A stretch of DNA of 64,000 nucleotides from Mycolicibacterium sp. lyk4-40-TYG-92 (GTDB lineage Bacteria; Actinomycetota; Actinomycetes; Mycobacteriales; Mycobacteriaceae): the NCBI RefSeq assembly GCF_030209435.1, contig NZ_JARVRX010000027.1, positions 1 through 64,000 of the forward strand, read 5' to 3'. A program made the position numbers and the translations under genes. Below are positions 36,384 to 45,526 of this stretch, piece after piece (positions within the stretch are counted from its first letter, which is position 1; each line of letters opens with the position of its first letter). The notes under the pieces were generated by a model. It saw nothing but the letters and a program-made list of their open reading frames with translations, did no database searches and had not been told where the DNA came from.

Positions 36384-36986
36384 TCAGATCGGATCGAATC
36401 CCGAGATAAGCCACCGGTCTTTGACCCTCTCCAGGGTCACCCGGACACTGGAAGCGGTATTTGTCGGTGCGTCGGTGCCGACGACGACGGTCTGATCGAC
36501 GAATAGCAGCACTACCGCATGATCGATCTTGGCCACGACCGACGACGCGGCGGGCACCGCCGCCAGGGCCGAGATCTTCTTCTCCTTGGCGCCGGGGATG
36601 ACGACTTTGTTGATCAGTTGCGTGTAGGCGTCCAGGAAGCTTCCGGTCAGCCGGTCACGAGCTGCATTCAAGTCCTTATCGACGGTTTCGGGCTTATAGC
36701 TCAGAAGGGCGATAGTGGAATCCTTTGCGGCTTGGACCGATTCGGTACGAGCAGTGTTGGCGCCGCGGCCTGACGAATCCTCCCACCGCAGATAGCCGGC
36801 CGCCGTCGCAAGTAGCAGCGCCACGATCGGCAGTACACCGAAGGCCATTGCCGCGGCGACGCTGAACCGCTTCTTCGATGCGGCCTCGGGCTTGGCAGGA
36901 GATTCAGGGTCGGAGTCGGTCAGTTCGACCGCGGTAGTCTCCTCCGCGATGACCTTGAGGTCTGGCTTGGCGTCATCAGTCGTCAC
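36384..36986 (-). CDS. Mce-associated membrane protein
   Basis: A 200-residue protein with a ~40-residue acidic cytosolic N-terminus, one transmembrane helix (VAAAMAFGVLPIVALLLATAAG) and an external NTF2-like domain ending ERVKDRWLISGFDPI, the typical end of Mce-associated (Mam) proteins. Starts within the stop of the upstream Mam gene (ATGA). Mam proteins are thought to stabilise or modulate the Mce transporter. Last gene of the mce operon. Confidence 0.9.
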   Translation of the reverse strand: MTTDDAKPDLKVIAEETTAVELTDSDPESPAKPEAASKKRFSVAAAMAFGVLPIVALLLATAAGYLRWEDSSGRGANTARTESVQAAKDSTIALLSYKPETVDKDLNAARDRLTGSFLDAYTQLINKVVIPGAKEKKISALAAVPAASSVVAKIDHAVVLLFVDQTVVVGTDAPTNTASSVRVTLERVKDRWLISGFDPI

Positions 36987-37600
36987 GGTACGAACTCCAC
37001 TTTCGAAACCTTCGCTTCGTCCTCGCCGGACTTCTTGACCGTCAGACGCATCCGCCAGGAGCGCTTCGGCTGGTTGGGTGCACCGCGATTGGAGGTGGTG
37101 ACGGTGACGGCCACCAGGACCTGGCCTTCATTCCCCGATATCGATTCGAGCCCGGCTTCGGTCACCTCGCCCACCGACTTGGACTGGGCCTGCTTGACCA
37201 CCTCGATGAACGGCTGGGATCGCTTGGCGAAGTCGTCGTAGAACGTATCGATGGCCGAATCGAGGATGCGCTGCACATCCTTGTCGGCCTCGGCGGCGTC
37301 GATGGTGGTCAGGTTGATCGCGCCCTGTCGGCCGACCCCGACGAGGAGGTCCTGCAGCTGGGCGGTCTCCTTGGACTGGTACGCCCGGTAGCCGAGCCAC
37401 GCGGTCAACGCCGCAAGGGCGACGATCATCAGGGTCCCGACGAGCAACGCCGGACGCAATGGATTCGCCGGCTTGGCCCCACCATCGGTGCTCGCTTCGA
37501 TTGTGCAATCCTCGAGCTCGAAATCTTCAGTCGCGGCAGTCCCTGGTGGATCGGCTTCGATTGAGACATCGTCCTCGGATATTGCAAGTGCGTCAGGCAT
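36983..37600 (-). CDS. Mce-associated membrane protein
   Basis: A 205-residue protein of the same architecture: acidic N-terminus (~45 residues), transmembrane helix (LRPALLVGTLMIVALAALTAWLG, written in part) and an external NTF2-like domain (YDDFAKRSQPFIEVVKQAQ, SWRMRLTVKKSGEDEAKV). Two ATG codons lie in tandem (37603, 37600); the SD AAGGAG fits the second better. The stop of the small ORF upstream overlaps this start. Confidence 0.9.
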   Translation of the reverse strand: MPDALAISEDDVSIEADPPGTAATEDFELEDCTIEASTDGGAKPANPLRPALLVGTLMIVALAALTAWLGYRAYQSKETAQLQDLLVGVGRQGAINLTTIDAAEADKDVQRILDSAIDTFYDDFAKRSQPFIEVVKQAQSKSVGEVTEAGLESISGNEGQVLVAVTVTTSNRGAPNQPKRSWRMRLTVKKSGEDEAKVSKVEFVP

Positions 37601-37857
37601 CATTCTCCTTCTACGGTGGCCGAGGGACGTCCATCCCTGGGCGAACGGATACTGGTCACACGCGTCAGATTGGCTGCCGCAGTGATTGTTTCGAGGTCGC
37701 CCGATGTTCGCATCCCCGCGTACTTGATGGGCTCCTCATTTGGGGCGGTAGTTCCAGCTTCCACCGCATCGGCTTCACGACTCTCTCTAGAGTTCACACA
37801 GAATCGAGGAATCACTGGAATGGCCTTGGTTTCAATATCATCGGAACCGCGCCTCAA
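37600..37857 (-). CDS. Small hypothetical protein coupled to mceF and Mam
   Basis: An 85-residue soluble protein of unknown function, read from a TTG at 37857 that overlaps the mceF stop as TTGA. Its own stop (37602-37600) overlaps the next gene's tandem ATGs, and the next gene's SD lies inside its last codons. Start/stop overlaps at both ends suggest it is translated as part of the operon. It has one Cys, no membrane segment and no motif I recognise (PVIPRFCVNSRESREADAVE). A longer frame from ATG 37887 overlaps mceF by 34 bases. Codon use is less GC3-biased than the neighbours, so it could also be spurious. Confidence 0.45.
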   Translation of the reverse strand: MRRGSDDIETKAIPVIPRFCVNSRESREADAVEAGTTAPNEEPIKYAGMRTSGDLETITAAANLTRVTSIRSPRDGRPSATVEGE

Positions 37858-39299
37858 CCGTTGGGCGGCACGAGCATCGATTGCCACGTGGGTCGCTGTG
37901 CGGTGTTGGAGAGGTTGGCCTGGGTGTACACCTTGCCATCAGGTCCGACGTAGGCGCCCGTGGTGGGGTCGTATTTCGCTACCGAGACGGGTGAACGTGC
38001 AGGAGTCGGTGCACTGTTGGGGGGAGGCGGCAGTTGCGGTACCGACTGCCCAGATAGGGTGGCGTTGGGATCGCCCTTCCAGTTGGTCCCATCGTTGAGC
38101 GGCACGTATTCCTCGCCGCTTTCGCACATTTGGAACGTCGGCGCACGCTTTCCGGCCACCGTTGCGCATGGAATGTTGCGGGCGCCGCGTACCGCAACGA
38201 GCTGCGAGTCCTGCGGCACACGGCAATAGAGCGCCCCGGGCGGAACGTCGGGGTAATCCTCGAAAACCGGTGAACGCTGCTGCTGTGGGGGCAAGAACCC
38301 GGTTTTGCAAGGGGGTGGCACGTTGAGGTTGAGATTGAAATCCAGTTGTGCGCCCTTGTAACTCTGCTTGGTGTTGTGACTGGGGACGAGAGTTCCTTGC
38401 TCCTCCTGAACTATTTGCGGGACCAGGACGAGGATTTGCTCGATGTTGGGTTGGTAGGCGACTGCTACCTGACCCACAGTGACCAGGTTCGCCAACAGAA
38501 TCGGCAGCGTCAGCTGCAGCCGTTCGAAAAGCTGCCTGACCTCGCCGGCGGCCTGAGAACCGTGCTCTAACAGTCCAGCCACCGACGTGTCATGCGTCTT
38601 CACTTCGCCGGCGATGGTGGCCAAATGTGCCGCCCATGCGCGGACGGCGTCGCTGGTATCGGCCTGGGAATCAAGAACCGGCTGGGCCTGATCGATCAAC
38701 GTGGTAAGCGGGTCGAGATTCTGCCGCGCATCGACGGCCAGTGTCGTCGACCCTTTGATGAGACGCGCGATTTCAGGCCCCAAACCGGAGACTGCGGTAT
38801 AGCTCTCGTCGACGACGGTCTTGAGGTTGTCACGCGGAATGGCCTGCAGTCCACGGTTGGTGGCCGCAATGAGTGAGTTGATGTCGGGCGGCACCGAGAC
38901 TCGGCTGAGGGGAATGACATCCCCGTTGCGCAACGGCGCGGACGTGGCGTTACGCGGTGTCAACGCGATGTACTGCTCACCGAGCGCGCTAACGCTGTGT
39001 ACCTGCGCGTCTAGATCGGAGGGGATGGCCACCCCTGACCGTAGCGCCAGGGTGGCTGCCACACCGGCGTCGGTCAGGTGGACATCTTTGACCAAGCCGA
39101 CTTCGGCGCCCCGATAGGTGACGTTGCCGCCTGCATAGAGTCCACCGGTGCTCGGCAACTCGACGGTGACGGTGTAGCGCCCGATCCCGAATAGTGTTGC
39201 GGGCAAACGGATGTAGCCGAATATCATGATGGCCCCGGCGGCGAGGGCAATCACTGCGCAGATCACCAATTGGATCTTGATTCGTCTGTCTAGGTGCAC
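37854..39299 (-). CDS. mceF: Mce-family protein MceF
   Basis: A 481-residue protein: N-terminal membrane anchor (IQLVICAVIALAAGAIMIFG), the MCE/MlaD domain (about 40-120, GGNVTYRGAEVGLVKDVHLT), a long helical region and a Pro-rich C-terminal tail with four Cys. MceA-F form a periplasmic tunnel for lipids. The GTG start follows the mceE stop by one base. Confidence 0.94.
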   Translation of the reverse strand: MHLDRRIKIQLVICAVIALAAGAIMIFGYIRLPATLFGIGRYTVTVELPSTGGLYAGGNVTYRGAEVGLVKDVHLTDAGVAATLALRSGVAIPSDLDAQVHSVSALGEQYIALTPRNATSAPLRNGDVIPLSRVSVPPDINSLIAATNRGLQAIPRDNLKTVVDESYTAVSGLGPEIARLIKGSTTLAVDARQNLDPLTTLIDQAQPVLDSQADTSDAVRAWAAHLATIAGEVKTHDTSVAGLLEHGSQAAGEVRQLFERLQLTLPILLANLVTVGQVAVAYQPNIEQILVLVPQIVQEEQGTLVPSHNTKQSYKGAQLDFNLNLNVPPPCKTGFLPPQQQRSPVFEDYPDVPPGALYCRVPQDSQLVAVRGARNIPCATVAGKRAPTFQMCESGEEYVPLNDGTNWKGDPNATLSGQSVPQLPPPPNSAPTPARSPVSVAKYDPTTGAYVGPDGKVYTQANLSNTAQRPTWQSMLVPPNG

Positions 39300-39300
39300 G

Positions 39301-40440
39301 TTAGGGTCCCTGGTCGTGGCGATAAGGGATGATCAGCGGATTGCCCGCCGTGTAGGGGCTGGGAATTTGACCGATCGTTCGGCCCCACTGCATCTCCAGT
39401 TCGGTGAGATTGCCTTCCCACCTTGTTCCGGTGAATAGTGCGTTGTCGATCCGGCTGAGGGTCAGATCCACGATCATGGTCAAGTTCACGTAATCACCAC
39501 GGAAGGCATTGGTGATTGTTTCTTTTGGCCAGGGGAACGTGGATAACAGACTCAGAGACCGTGTCAGGGCCGGCCCGGCATTCGCCAGCGATTCGAGGAC
39601 GGGGCCAAGGTCTTTCAGCTCTTGAGCCAGGTTGTCTTTGGTCTGATTGACGGCATCGGCGGTGAGCGCGCTGAGCTTGCCGAACCTGTCGAGCGCATCG
39701 GCAAGCTGGGAGCGTTGATCTTTGAGCACCTGCAGGGCATCCGGCAGCGTTTTCAGCGCGGCGTCCAATGTCGGCTTCTGCTCGGCGAATTGGCCAGCCA
39801 GATGGTTCAAGCTGCCGATAGCATCGATGATGTCCCCGGTCTGGGCTTGGACCGTTCCGATGAACTGGTCGATCTGCTGGATGACACTCTTGAGGTCCGC
39901 TTCGCGCCCCGCGAACGCGGTGCTGAATTCCTTTGTGATCTCCTGAAATTGGCCGATGCCGCCACCGTTGAGCAGCAACGACAGCGCGGACAAGGTCTGC
40001 TCGGTTGATGGGTAGCTCGAAGCTGACGACAACGGAATCAAAGATCCGCTGTGCAGCCTGCCCTGTGGCGGTTCGCCCGCTGGCGCGGCCAATTCGACGT
40101 GAGGTGAGCCGAATACACTTGTCTGGCCGAGGGTTACGGTTGCATTCGCCGGTAGGTCGACGTCGCCGTTGAGCGTCATTGTGATCAGGCTGTGCCAACC
40201 TTGGCGCTCGATGCGGGTGACTGTGCCGACATTGACGTCGCCAACGCGCACGCGCGAATTTCGCTCCAGCGTCATAACGTCGGGCAGCTGTGCCTGCACC
40301 TCGAACGCGCCAGGGCCGCGGCCCTCCGTACCGGGCATCGGCAGGGAGTTCAGTCCTTGCCAACCGCAGCCAGACATGCTGATCGCAGTTAGTACACCGA
40401 TAATGGCGCGGAGATGCCGTTGTCGTGGTGGATGTTTCAT
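39301..40440 (-). CDS. mceE: Mce-family lipoprotein MceE
   Basis: A 379-residue protein with a lipoprotein signal (VLTAISMSGC lipobox, Cys25), the MCE domain (SRVRVGDVNVGTVTRIERQG) and the helical Mce region. MceE is the lipid-anchored subunit in mycobacterial Mce systems (the LprN/LprK position). Start ATG 40440 overlaps the mceD stop by four bases. Confidence 0.95.
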   Translation of the reverse strand: MKHPPRQRHLRAIIGVLTAISMSGCGWQGLNSLPMPGTEGRGPGAFEVQAQLPDVMTLERNSRVRVGDVNVGTVTRIERQGWHSLITMTLNGDVDLPANATVTLGQTSVFGSPHVELAAPAGEPPQGRLHSGSLIPLSSASSYPSTEQTLSALSLLLNGGGIGQFQEITKEFSTAFAGREADLKSVIQQIDQFIGTVQAQTGDIIDAIGSLNHLAGQFAEQKPTLDAALKTLPDALQVLKDQRSQLADALDRFGKLSALTADAVNQTKDNLAQELKDLGPVLESLANAGPALTRSLSLLSTFPWPKETITNAFRGDYVNLTMIVDLTLSRIDNALFTGTRWEGNLTELEMQWGRTIGQIPSPYTAGNPLIIPYRHDQGP

Positions 40441-41771
40441 GGCCCAACCCCCGGAGGCACCATCAAGCCGGTGAGTCCCGATGTCGGATCGATCGCTGTG
40501 GCCGACTCTGCTGGAAGAGGCGGCCCGATCGGTAGCGCCTGACCCGGTGCGACATCCGGCGCCGCGGTTGCCGCCAGTGGCGCCACGGACTGGGGCGGTA
40601 CATAGTCCGGACGCATCCAGTCCTCGCTATAGGTGATCTCATTCGGCCGGGCCGACGCACCGACTATCGGGTTGAGGCCGAACGGCAAAAAGTTATATTG
40701 GCGATTCTTGACGATGGGCGCGAGATACTGAACGCACAGTTTTGCCGACTGCTCGGCGCCGAGGCGCGACGCAGCCTGAATCGCCCCACACACAAACTGA
40801 ATTGGATTGTCGAAGTTGGTTATTTCCAGCGCCCCCGACAGCGCAGCCTGCGCAGGCTGATAGACGTTGGAGAAATTCTGTGCGACTGTCGGCAAGATAT
40901 GAAGCAGCTGTTTGATGTCATCGATGCTGCCGACGATTGCCTGAGACACCTCGCTGGCCTTGTCCGACGTTGTGCCGATCGATTCACGATTGTCAGCGAC
41001 GAAGTCGCGCACGTCACCGAGCGTGGTATTGAGGTCGTCGATTGCGCGGCCGACTGCGTGGGGATCGTCGGCCAGTAAAGCGGTCACCGCAGCCAAATTG
41101 CGGTTGAGCTGTCGCAATAGATCGTCGCTGGTGTGCAGCGCCGTGGTGAGCACGGAGAGATTCCTGACTGTGCCGAAGATGTCACCGCTGTGGTCGCCGA
41201 GTACAGAGAAGGCTTGGGAAAGTTTGATCAGACTGTCCCGGATGTTGGCACCCTCGCCGCGGAGGTTTCCAGCAGCGGTGTTGATGAAAGCACCCAGTGT
41301 GCTGACCCCGCCGGGCTCGGTGGGCTGCAGTGTCTCAGTGAGTTTTTCCAGTTGCTTGCGCAAATCGTCCCACTCAACTGGGACCACGGTGCGATTTTCG
41401 GGGATCACAGCACCGTCGGCCATGACCGGCCCTGCGGTGTACACCGGCGTGAGTTGTATGGCACGTGCTGTCACCAGCATCGGGGCCAAAATGGCGGCCT
41501 TGGCGTCCGCGGGCACCTTGTATCTCCCGTCGATCCAGAACGAGATCTTGGACCGCATTGGCTGCGGTTCGATGTGGTCGACCGCCCCTACGGGCACGCC
41601 GAGAATGCGCACCTCGTCGCCGACGAAAAGCCCATTGCTGTTGTCGAAATAGGCCACAACGTGGATTCGGTTGGCCTGTTTCAGCATTGACTGACCTACG
41701 ATCACCAGCGCGACGGTCAGCATGATGGTGAGGCCGGCTGCCAGCGCGATTCGTGCGTTGCGTGTCGTCAT
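40437..41771 (-). CDS. mceD: Mce-family protein MceD
   Basis: A 444-residue Mce subunit: N-terminal anchor (IALAAGLTIMLTVALVIVG), MCE domain (GLFVGDEVRILGVPVGAVDHIE), helical middle and a Pro/Ala-rich tail (~60 residues). Position fourth in the mce set. Overlaps mceC and mceE by four bases each. Confidence 0.94.
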   Translation of the reverse strand: MTTRNARIALAAGLTIMLTVALVIVGQSMLKQANRIHVVAYFDNSNGLFVGDEVRILGVPVGAVDHIEPQPMRSKISFWIDGRYKVPADAKAAILAPMLVTARAIQLTPVYTAGPVMADGAVIPENRTVVPVEWDDLRKQLEKLTETLQPTEPGGVSTLGAFINTAAGNLRGEGANIRDSLIKLSQAFSVLGDHSGDIFGTVRNLSVLTTALHTSDDLLRQLNRNLAAVTALLADDPHAVGRAIDDLNTTLGDVRDFVADNRESIGTTSDKASEVSQAIVGSIDDIKQLLHILPTVAQNFSNVYQPAQAALSGALEITNFDNPIQFVCGAIQAASRLGAEQSAKLCVQYLAPIVKNRQYNFLPFGLNPIVGASARPNEITYSEDWMRPDYVPPQSVAPLAATAAPDVAPGQALPIGPPLPAESATAIDPTSGLTGLMVPPGVGP

Positions 41772-43123
41772 CGGGTACCACCACCGGCAACAGGCGGGAC
41801 CTCGTTCGGCGCGGGAACGTACACCGGAGACGGGGTGGGTTCTGTCGTCGACGCCATGGACGGCGGCGGCGCAGCTGGTGGCCCTGGCGGGGGGCCACCC
41901 GGCGGCGGCGCTGGCAGCGGCTCACGATAGGGATAGCAGCCCGTTGGGCCGGGCAGCGGCAAGCCCGGCGGACCGCATCCCTGATCCCCCGCGTTCCCCG
42001 TGATGGCGTCCGGCAGGTTCAAACGGGGCTGGCCGCCCTGACCTGTCCGCGGGTAGGGCACCGGCAGCGCCGGAGTTCCCGGCTGTCCCGTCGGCGGGTC
42101 GTTCAACTGTGACGGCGGGCGCACAGTCGAGTCGAGGCCGAGGTCGCTGAACGCCGCGTCGATGAACGGCTGGAGGAACTGGCCGGGGATCAGATTGGCG
42201 ACATAGGCTTTGAAGAACGGTCCCGAGGCCAGCGACTCTCCGAGAGCTATTGTTCCCACCGGTGCCAGCTTGAGTGCCTTCTGCAGGCGTTCTTTGCGGT
42301 TGTCGATGATCGCCAGCACACCGTTGAGCTTGTCCAGCGAGGGACGCAATGATTCTCGATTGTCGGCAATGAAGCCTGACAGCTGCTTTGACAGCGCCGA
42401 CAGGTGGGCTGAGATCTCGCCCAGTGCATTGCTCTGCGTCAGCAGTTCAGCCATGAGTGCGTTGGTATCGGTGACTAGGCTGACCACCTGGTCACTGCGC
42501 TGGGCGAGCACGGTGGTCGTCTTGTTGGCGTTGGCCAACAGCCGGCGCAGCTGGGCGTCGCGCTCATCGATGGTCTGGGCAAATCGCGCCACGCCTTCGA
42601 CCGCAACCTTCAAATCCGTTGGTGTGTCTTGAAATGTCTGCGCCAGCGTGGCCAGGGACTGGGATACCGCGTCGGTGTTCAACCCGTTGATCGTCGTCGA
42701 TAAGTCACCGAGTGCATCGGGCAGCTGGTAAGGCGACTGCGTGCGGTCCTGTGGAATCGGCCCGGCTAGTTGGCCGCCTCCCTGAGGGCTGACATCAAGG
42801 ACCTTGGCGCCCAGAACGCTTTTCGTCTTGATCGCTGCCTCGGTGCGCTCGCCGAGGTGGATGCGGTTGTCCACGTCAAACTTTACGAGTACGTGGGTGC
42901 CGTCGAGTTGGATTTCGGAGACTTTGCCAACCCGGAAACCGGAGACCTGCACGGCTGCGCCTGTTCGCAAGCCCCCTGCGTCGGCGAAATAGGCTGAGTA
43001 ATCGGTGCTTTGGTCGATGAATGGAAGTTTGTCGTATTGAAGCGCAAGCACGCTGACGATCACGGCGGCGGTCACACCGACCAGGCCGACGACGACCGGG
43101 TTACGTTCAGTGAAGGGTTTCAT
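41768..43123 (-). CDS. mceC: Mce-family protein MceC
   Basis: A 451-residue Mce subunit: anchor (VVVGLVGVTAAVIVSVLAL), MCE domain (GLRTGAAVQVSGFRVGKVSE), helices and a strongly Pro-rich C-terminus (PAPPPGGPPPGPPAAPPPS), as in other MceC proteins. ATG 43123 (MKPFTERNP) overlaps the mceB stop as ATGA; the four-codon longer start lies inside mceB. Confidence 0.94.
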   Translation of the reverse strand: MKPFTERNPVVVGLVGVTAAVIVSVLALQYDKLPFIDQSTDYSAYFADAGGLRTGAAVQVSGFRVGKVSEIQLDGTHVLVKFDVDNRIHLGERTEAAIKTKSVLGAKVLDVSPQGGGQLAGPIPQDRTQSPYQLPDALGDLSTTINGLNTDAVSQSLATLAQTFQDTPTDLKVAVEGVARFAQTIDERDAQLRRLLANANKTTTVLAQRSDQVVSLVTDTNALMAELLTQSNALGEISAHLSALSKQLSGFIADNRESLRPSLDKLNGVLAIIDNRKERLQKALKLAPVGTIALGESLASGPFFKAYVANLIPGQFLQPFIDAAFSDLGLDSTVRPPSQLNDPPTGQPGTPALPVPYPRTGQGGQPRLNLPDAITGNAGDQGCGPPGLPLPGPTGCYPYREPLPAPPPGGPPPGPPAAPPPSMASTTEPTPSPVYVPAPNEVPPVAGGGTR

Positions 43124-44148
43124 TTCGGGGCACACCTTCCGGTGGTCTGGCCGGCGACCTTCACATACACCGGCTGACCGCCCTTCCCATTGAGCTTGAG
43201 CACGGCATCACATAGATAGAAGCTGAAATAGTCGCCATAGAGGCCTTGCCGCGACAGAGCTTGATACGCCTCGGGCAAGGTGTTTAAAAGATTGTCGAAG
43301 TACTCGTGGTCGGCAACGACGATTCCAGCGGAGCGATCAGTTTCATGAACGACCTTCTGCACTGGCGGGCGCACGCGAGTGAGAAGGTCGGTCACCGACG
43401 TTGCTGCTTCGTCGGTGGATGCCACCGCATTCGCAATGTCGGTCTTTCGAGCAGCCAGGCCCTTCACCAGTTCGGATACCGCGACGACGGCTTTGTCAAC
43501 CTGTTGACTTTGATCACCCAGCGACTGCAGCACCGTGCCGAGGTTCGTGATCACCTCACCGATGAGTTCGTCGCGGTTTGCCAATGTGTTTGTCACAACC
43601 GACGTTTGCGCCAGAAACGAACCTATCGTGGTGCCTTGCCCCTGCAGGGCGGCGACGAGTTGACCGGACAGTGCGTTGACCTGATCGGGGTCGAGTGCAC
43701 GAAACAATGGTCGGAAACCGCCGACCAGCGCGTCCAATTCCAGCGCAGGCTGCGTACGGCTTGGCGGAATGGTCGCCCCAGGGCCGAGTCGCTTCGAATC
43801 CCCTGCGCCATCTTCGAGAGCGAGGTAGCGATTGCCGACGGTATCCGCCCAGCGGATGACAGCGCGTGTCCCCTCGGTGAGGACAACGGAGTCGTCAGCT
43901 GAAAATTCTACGAGAACAACAGAATTCGCTTGGATCGACATCTTCGTGACCTTGCCGACCTCTACGCCGGCAATACGGACGAAATTGCCTTCTTTCAATC
44001 CCGATCCGTTGCTGAATTCAGCGCGGTAGACCTTCTCGGGCTGAAATCGCAACTGTGCGAAGACAAGCAATAGTGCGAAGAGCGCAAACAGGCATACCAC
44101 GGCAAAGATAGCCAGACGCCAGCTCGCACCGAGCACGTTGTCCTTCAC
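43120..44148 (-). CDS. mceB: Mce-family protein MceB
   Basis: A 342-residue Mce subunit: N-terminal anchor (LAIFAVVCLFALFALLLVF), MCE domain (GLKEGNFVRIAGVEVGKVTK) and a C-terminal region ending YFSFYLCDAVLKLNGKGG, typical of MceB. GTG start at 44148, 24 bases after mceA. No Pro-rich tail, as usual for MceB. Confidence 0.95.
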   Translation of the reverse strand: MKDNVLGASWRLAIFAVVCLFALFALLLVFAQLRFQPEKVYRAEFSNGSGLKEGNFVRIAGVEVGKVTKMSIQANSVVLVEFSADDSVVLTEGTRAVIRWADTVGNRYLALEDGAGDSKRLGPGATIPPSRTQPALELDALVGGFRPLFRALDPDQVNALSGQLVAALQGQGTTIGSFLAQTSVVTNTLANRDELIGEVITNLGTVLQSLGDQSQQVDKAVVAVSELVKGLAARKTDIANAVASTDEAATSVTDLLTRVRPPVQKVVHETDRSAGIVVADHEYFDNLLNTLPEAYQALSRQGLYGDYFSFYLCDAVLKLNGKGGQPVYVKVAGQTTGRCAPK

Positions 44149-44172
44149 AACAAGTTCCTCATTCGTCGTCTG

Positions 44173-45522
44173 TCAGGGGGTGGGCTGTACATCCGGTGCC
44201 GCGGGTGGCTGGACGCCGGGATATAGCGGTGTACCCTGCGGCCCGTACTGGGGTGCCCCGTATGGGGGTGCCCCCGGATATGGCACTGGGCCGATCGCGG
44301 GCGGTCCCTGGCCGCGGATGCTCGGTGGTTGTGGGACGGCGCGTGTAACCGGGAAGAAGTCCTCCCACCAAGGATGGCCGATTCCGGGATTCGTCCGCCA
44401 GTCCAGTCCAGTGCCCCAGCCTGTGTTGGTGACCAGTTGTCGAACAGGGAAGTCCTTGGTGGCATCCGGTAGCGACCCGCAGCTCGGTCTGCCGCCAGGA
44501 CCACCCTTGGCGGCGGTGACAGGCAAGTTGTCCGGGTACCGGTATGGGTCGTCTCCGAAGAGGAAGGCGGCATCGATGACGAACGATCGCCCGTTGCCGC
44601 CGAGCACGTCATAGCCTCCGTTGTCGAGGAACCACTTCGAGCCCATCAGCAGGCATGTGTACTCCGGGTTGTACTTCAACAGCAGATCCGTCGTTGGTTG
44701 CGCGGTGTTGATGGAGCGGACGAGGTTGTCCATATTGGGAGCCAGTAGTTTGATGCCGACGTCCGACATTCCAATGGTGTTGAGCAACAGCGCATCTAGG
44801 TCGTGGGCATGGCCGGTGATCGTGGTACTTGTCGTGCTGGCCGCGTTGAGGACGGCCAGGATGTCTTGTGCCGCAGCGCCATAGGTGTCGTAGAGCCCCT
44901 TCGAAGAGCGCCAGTCCTGGGCAACGGTGCCCATCCGAGGATTGATGGCCAGCAGAACCTGGTTTGAATCGGTGATGGCCTGGCCCATGCGTTCGCCTTG
45001 TCCCTGAACCCCGTCGGCCACCGCGGTCAATGTTGCGTTGAGCTTGGCTACGTCGATCTGTTTCAGCACGCCGACAAGGTTCTCGAAGACCGTGTTGACT
45101 TCTACGGCTACGTTGCGCGTTCGCAACACGGCGCCAGCCTCCAAGCGTTTGGCGCTGGAGTCCGCGGGTGGTATCAGTTCGACGAACTTGGCTCCGAACG
45201 CTGTCGTGGCCCTGATCTCGGCTTCGACGTTGGCCGGGATGTACTTCATTTGGTCGGGGACGAGTTCGAGTTGAAGGTTTACTGGACCGTGGCCGCCGTT
45301 GACAGCCTCGACCTTTCCGACTTCGACGCCGCGCATCTTTACGGGAGAACCGCGATCCAGGACCAGCCCTGCCCGGTCGGATGTGAGCGTGACGACGTCA
45401 TACGTCCGAAACGCCCCCTGGTAGAGCCCCGAGCACACCACCGTGAATGCCGCGATTGCGGCGATAAGAGCCACTGCCCACCAGCCGGGGCCGATCGGAT
45501 GTCTGCGTGTGATGGCTTTCAT
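44173..45522 (-). CDS. mceA: Mce-family protein MceA
   Basis: A 449-residue Mce subunit: anchor (WWAVALIAAIAAFTVVCSGL), MCE domain (GLVLDRGSPVKMRGVEVGKVE), helical region and a Pro/Gly/Tyr-rich tail (PYPGAPPYGAPQYGPQ). First Mce gene after yrbEB, four bases downstream. MceA position is given by order and by the conserved YNPEYTCLLMG motif. Confidence 0.94.
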   Translation of the reverse strand: MKAITRRHPIGPGWWAVALIAAIAAFTVVCSGLYQGAFRTYDVVTLTSDRAGLVLDRGSPVKMRGVEVGKVEAVNGGHGPVNLQLELVPDQMKYIPANVEAEIRATTAFGAKFVELIPPADSSAKRLEAGAVLRTRNVAVEVNTVFENLVGVLKQIDVAKLNATLTAVADGVQGQGERMGQAITDSNQVLLAINPRMGTVAQDWRSSKGLYDTYGAAAQDILAVLNAASTTSTTITGHAHDLDALLLNTIGMSDVGIKLLAPNMDNLVRSINTAQPTTDLLLKYNPEYTCLLMGSKWFLDNGGYDVLGGNGRSFVIDAAFLFGDDPYRYPDNLPVTAAKGGPGGRPSCGSLPDATKDFPVRQLVTNTGWGTGLDWRTNPGIGHPWWEDFFPVTRAVPQPPSIRGQGPPAIGPVPYPGAPPYGAPQYGPQGTPLYPGVQPPAAPDVQPTP

Positions 45523-45526
45523 TGGG

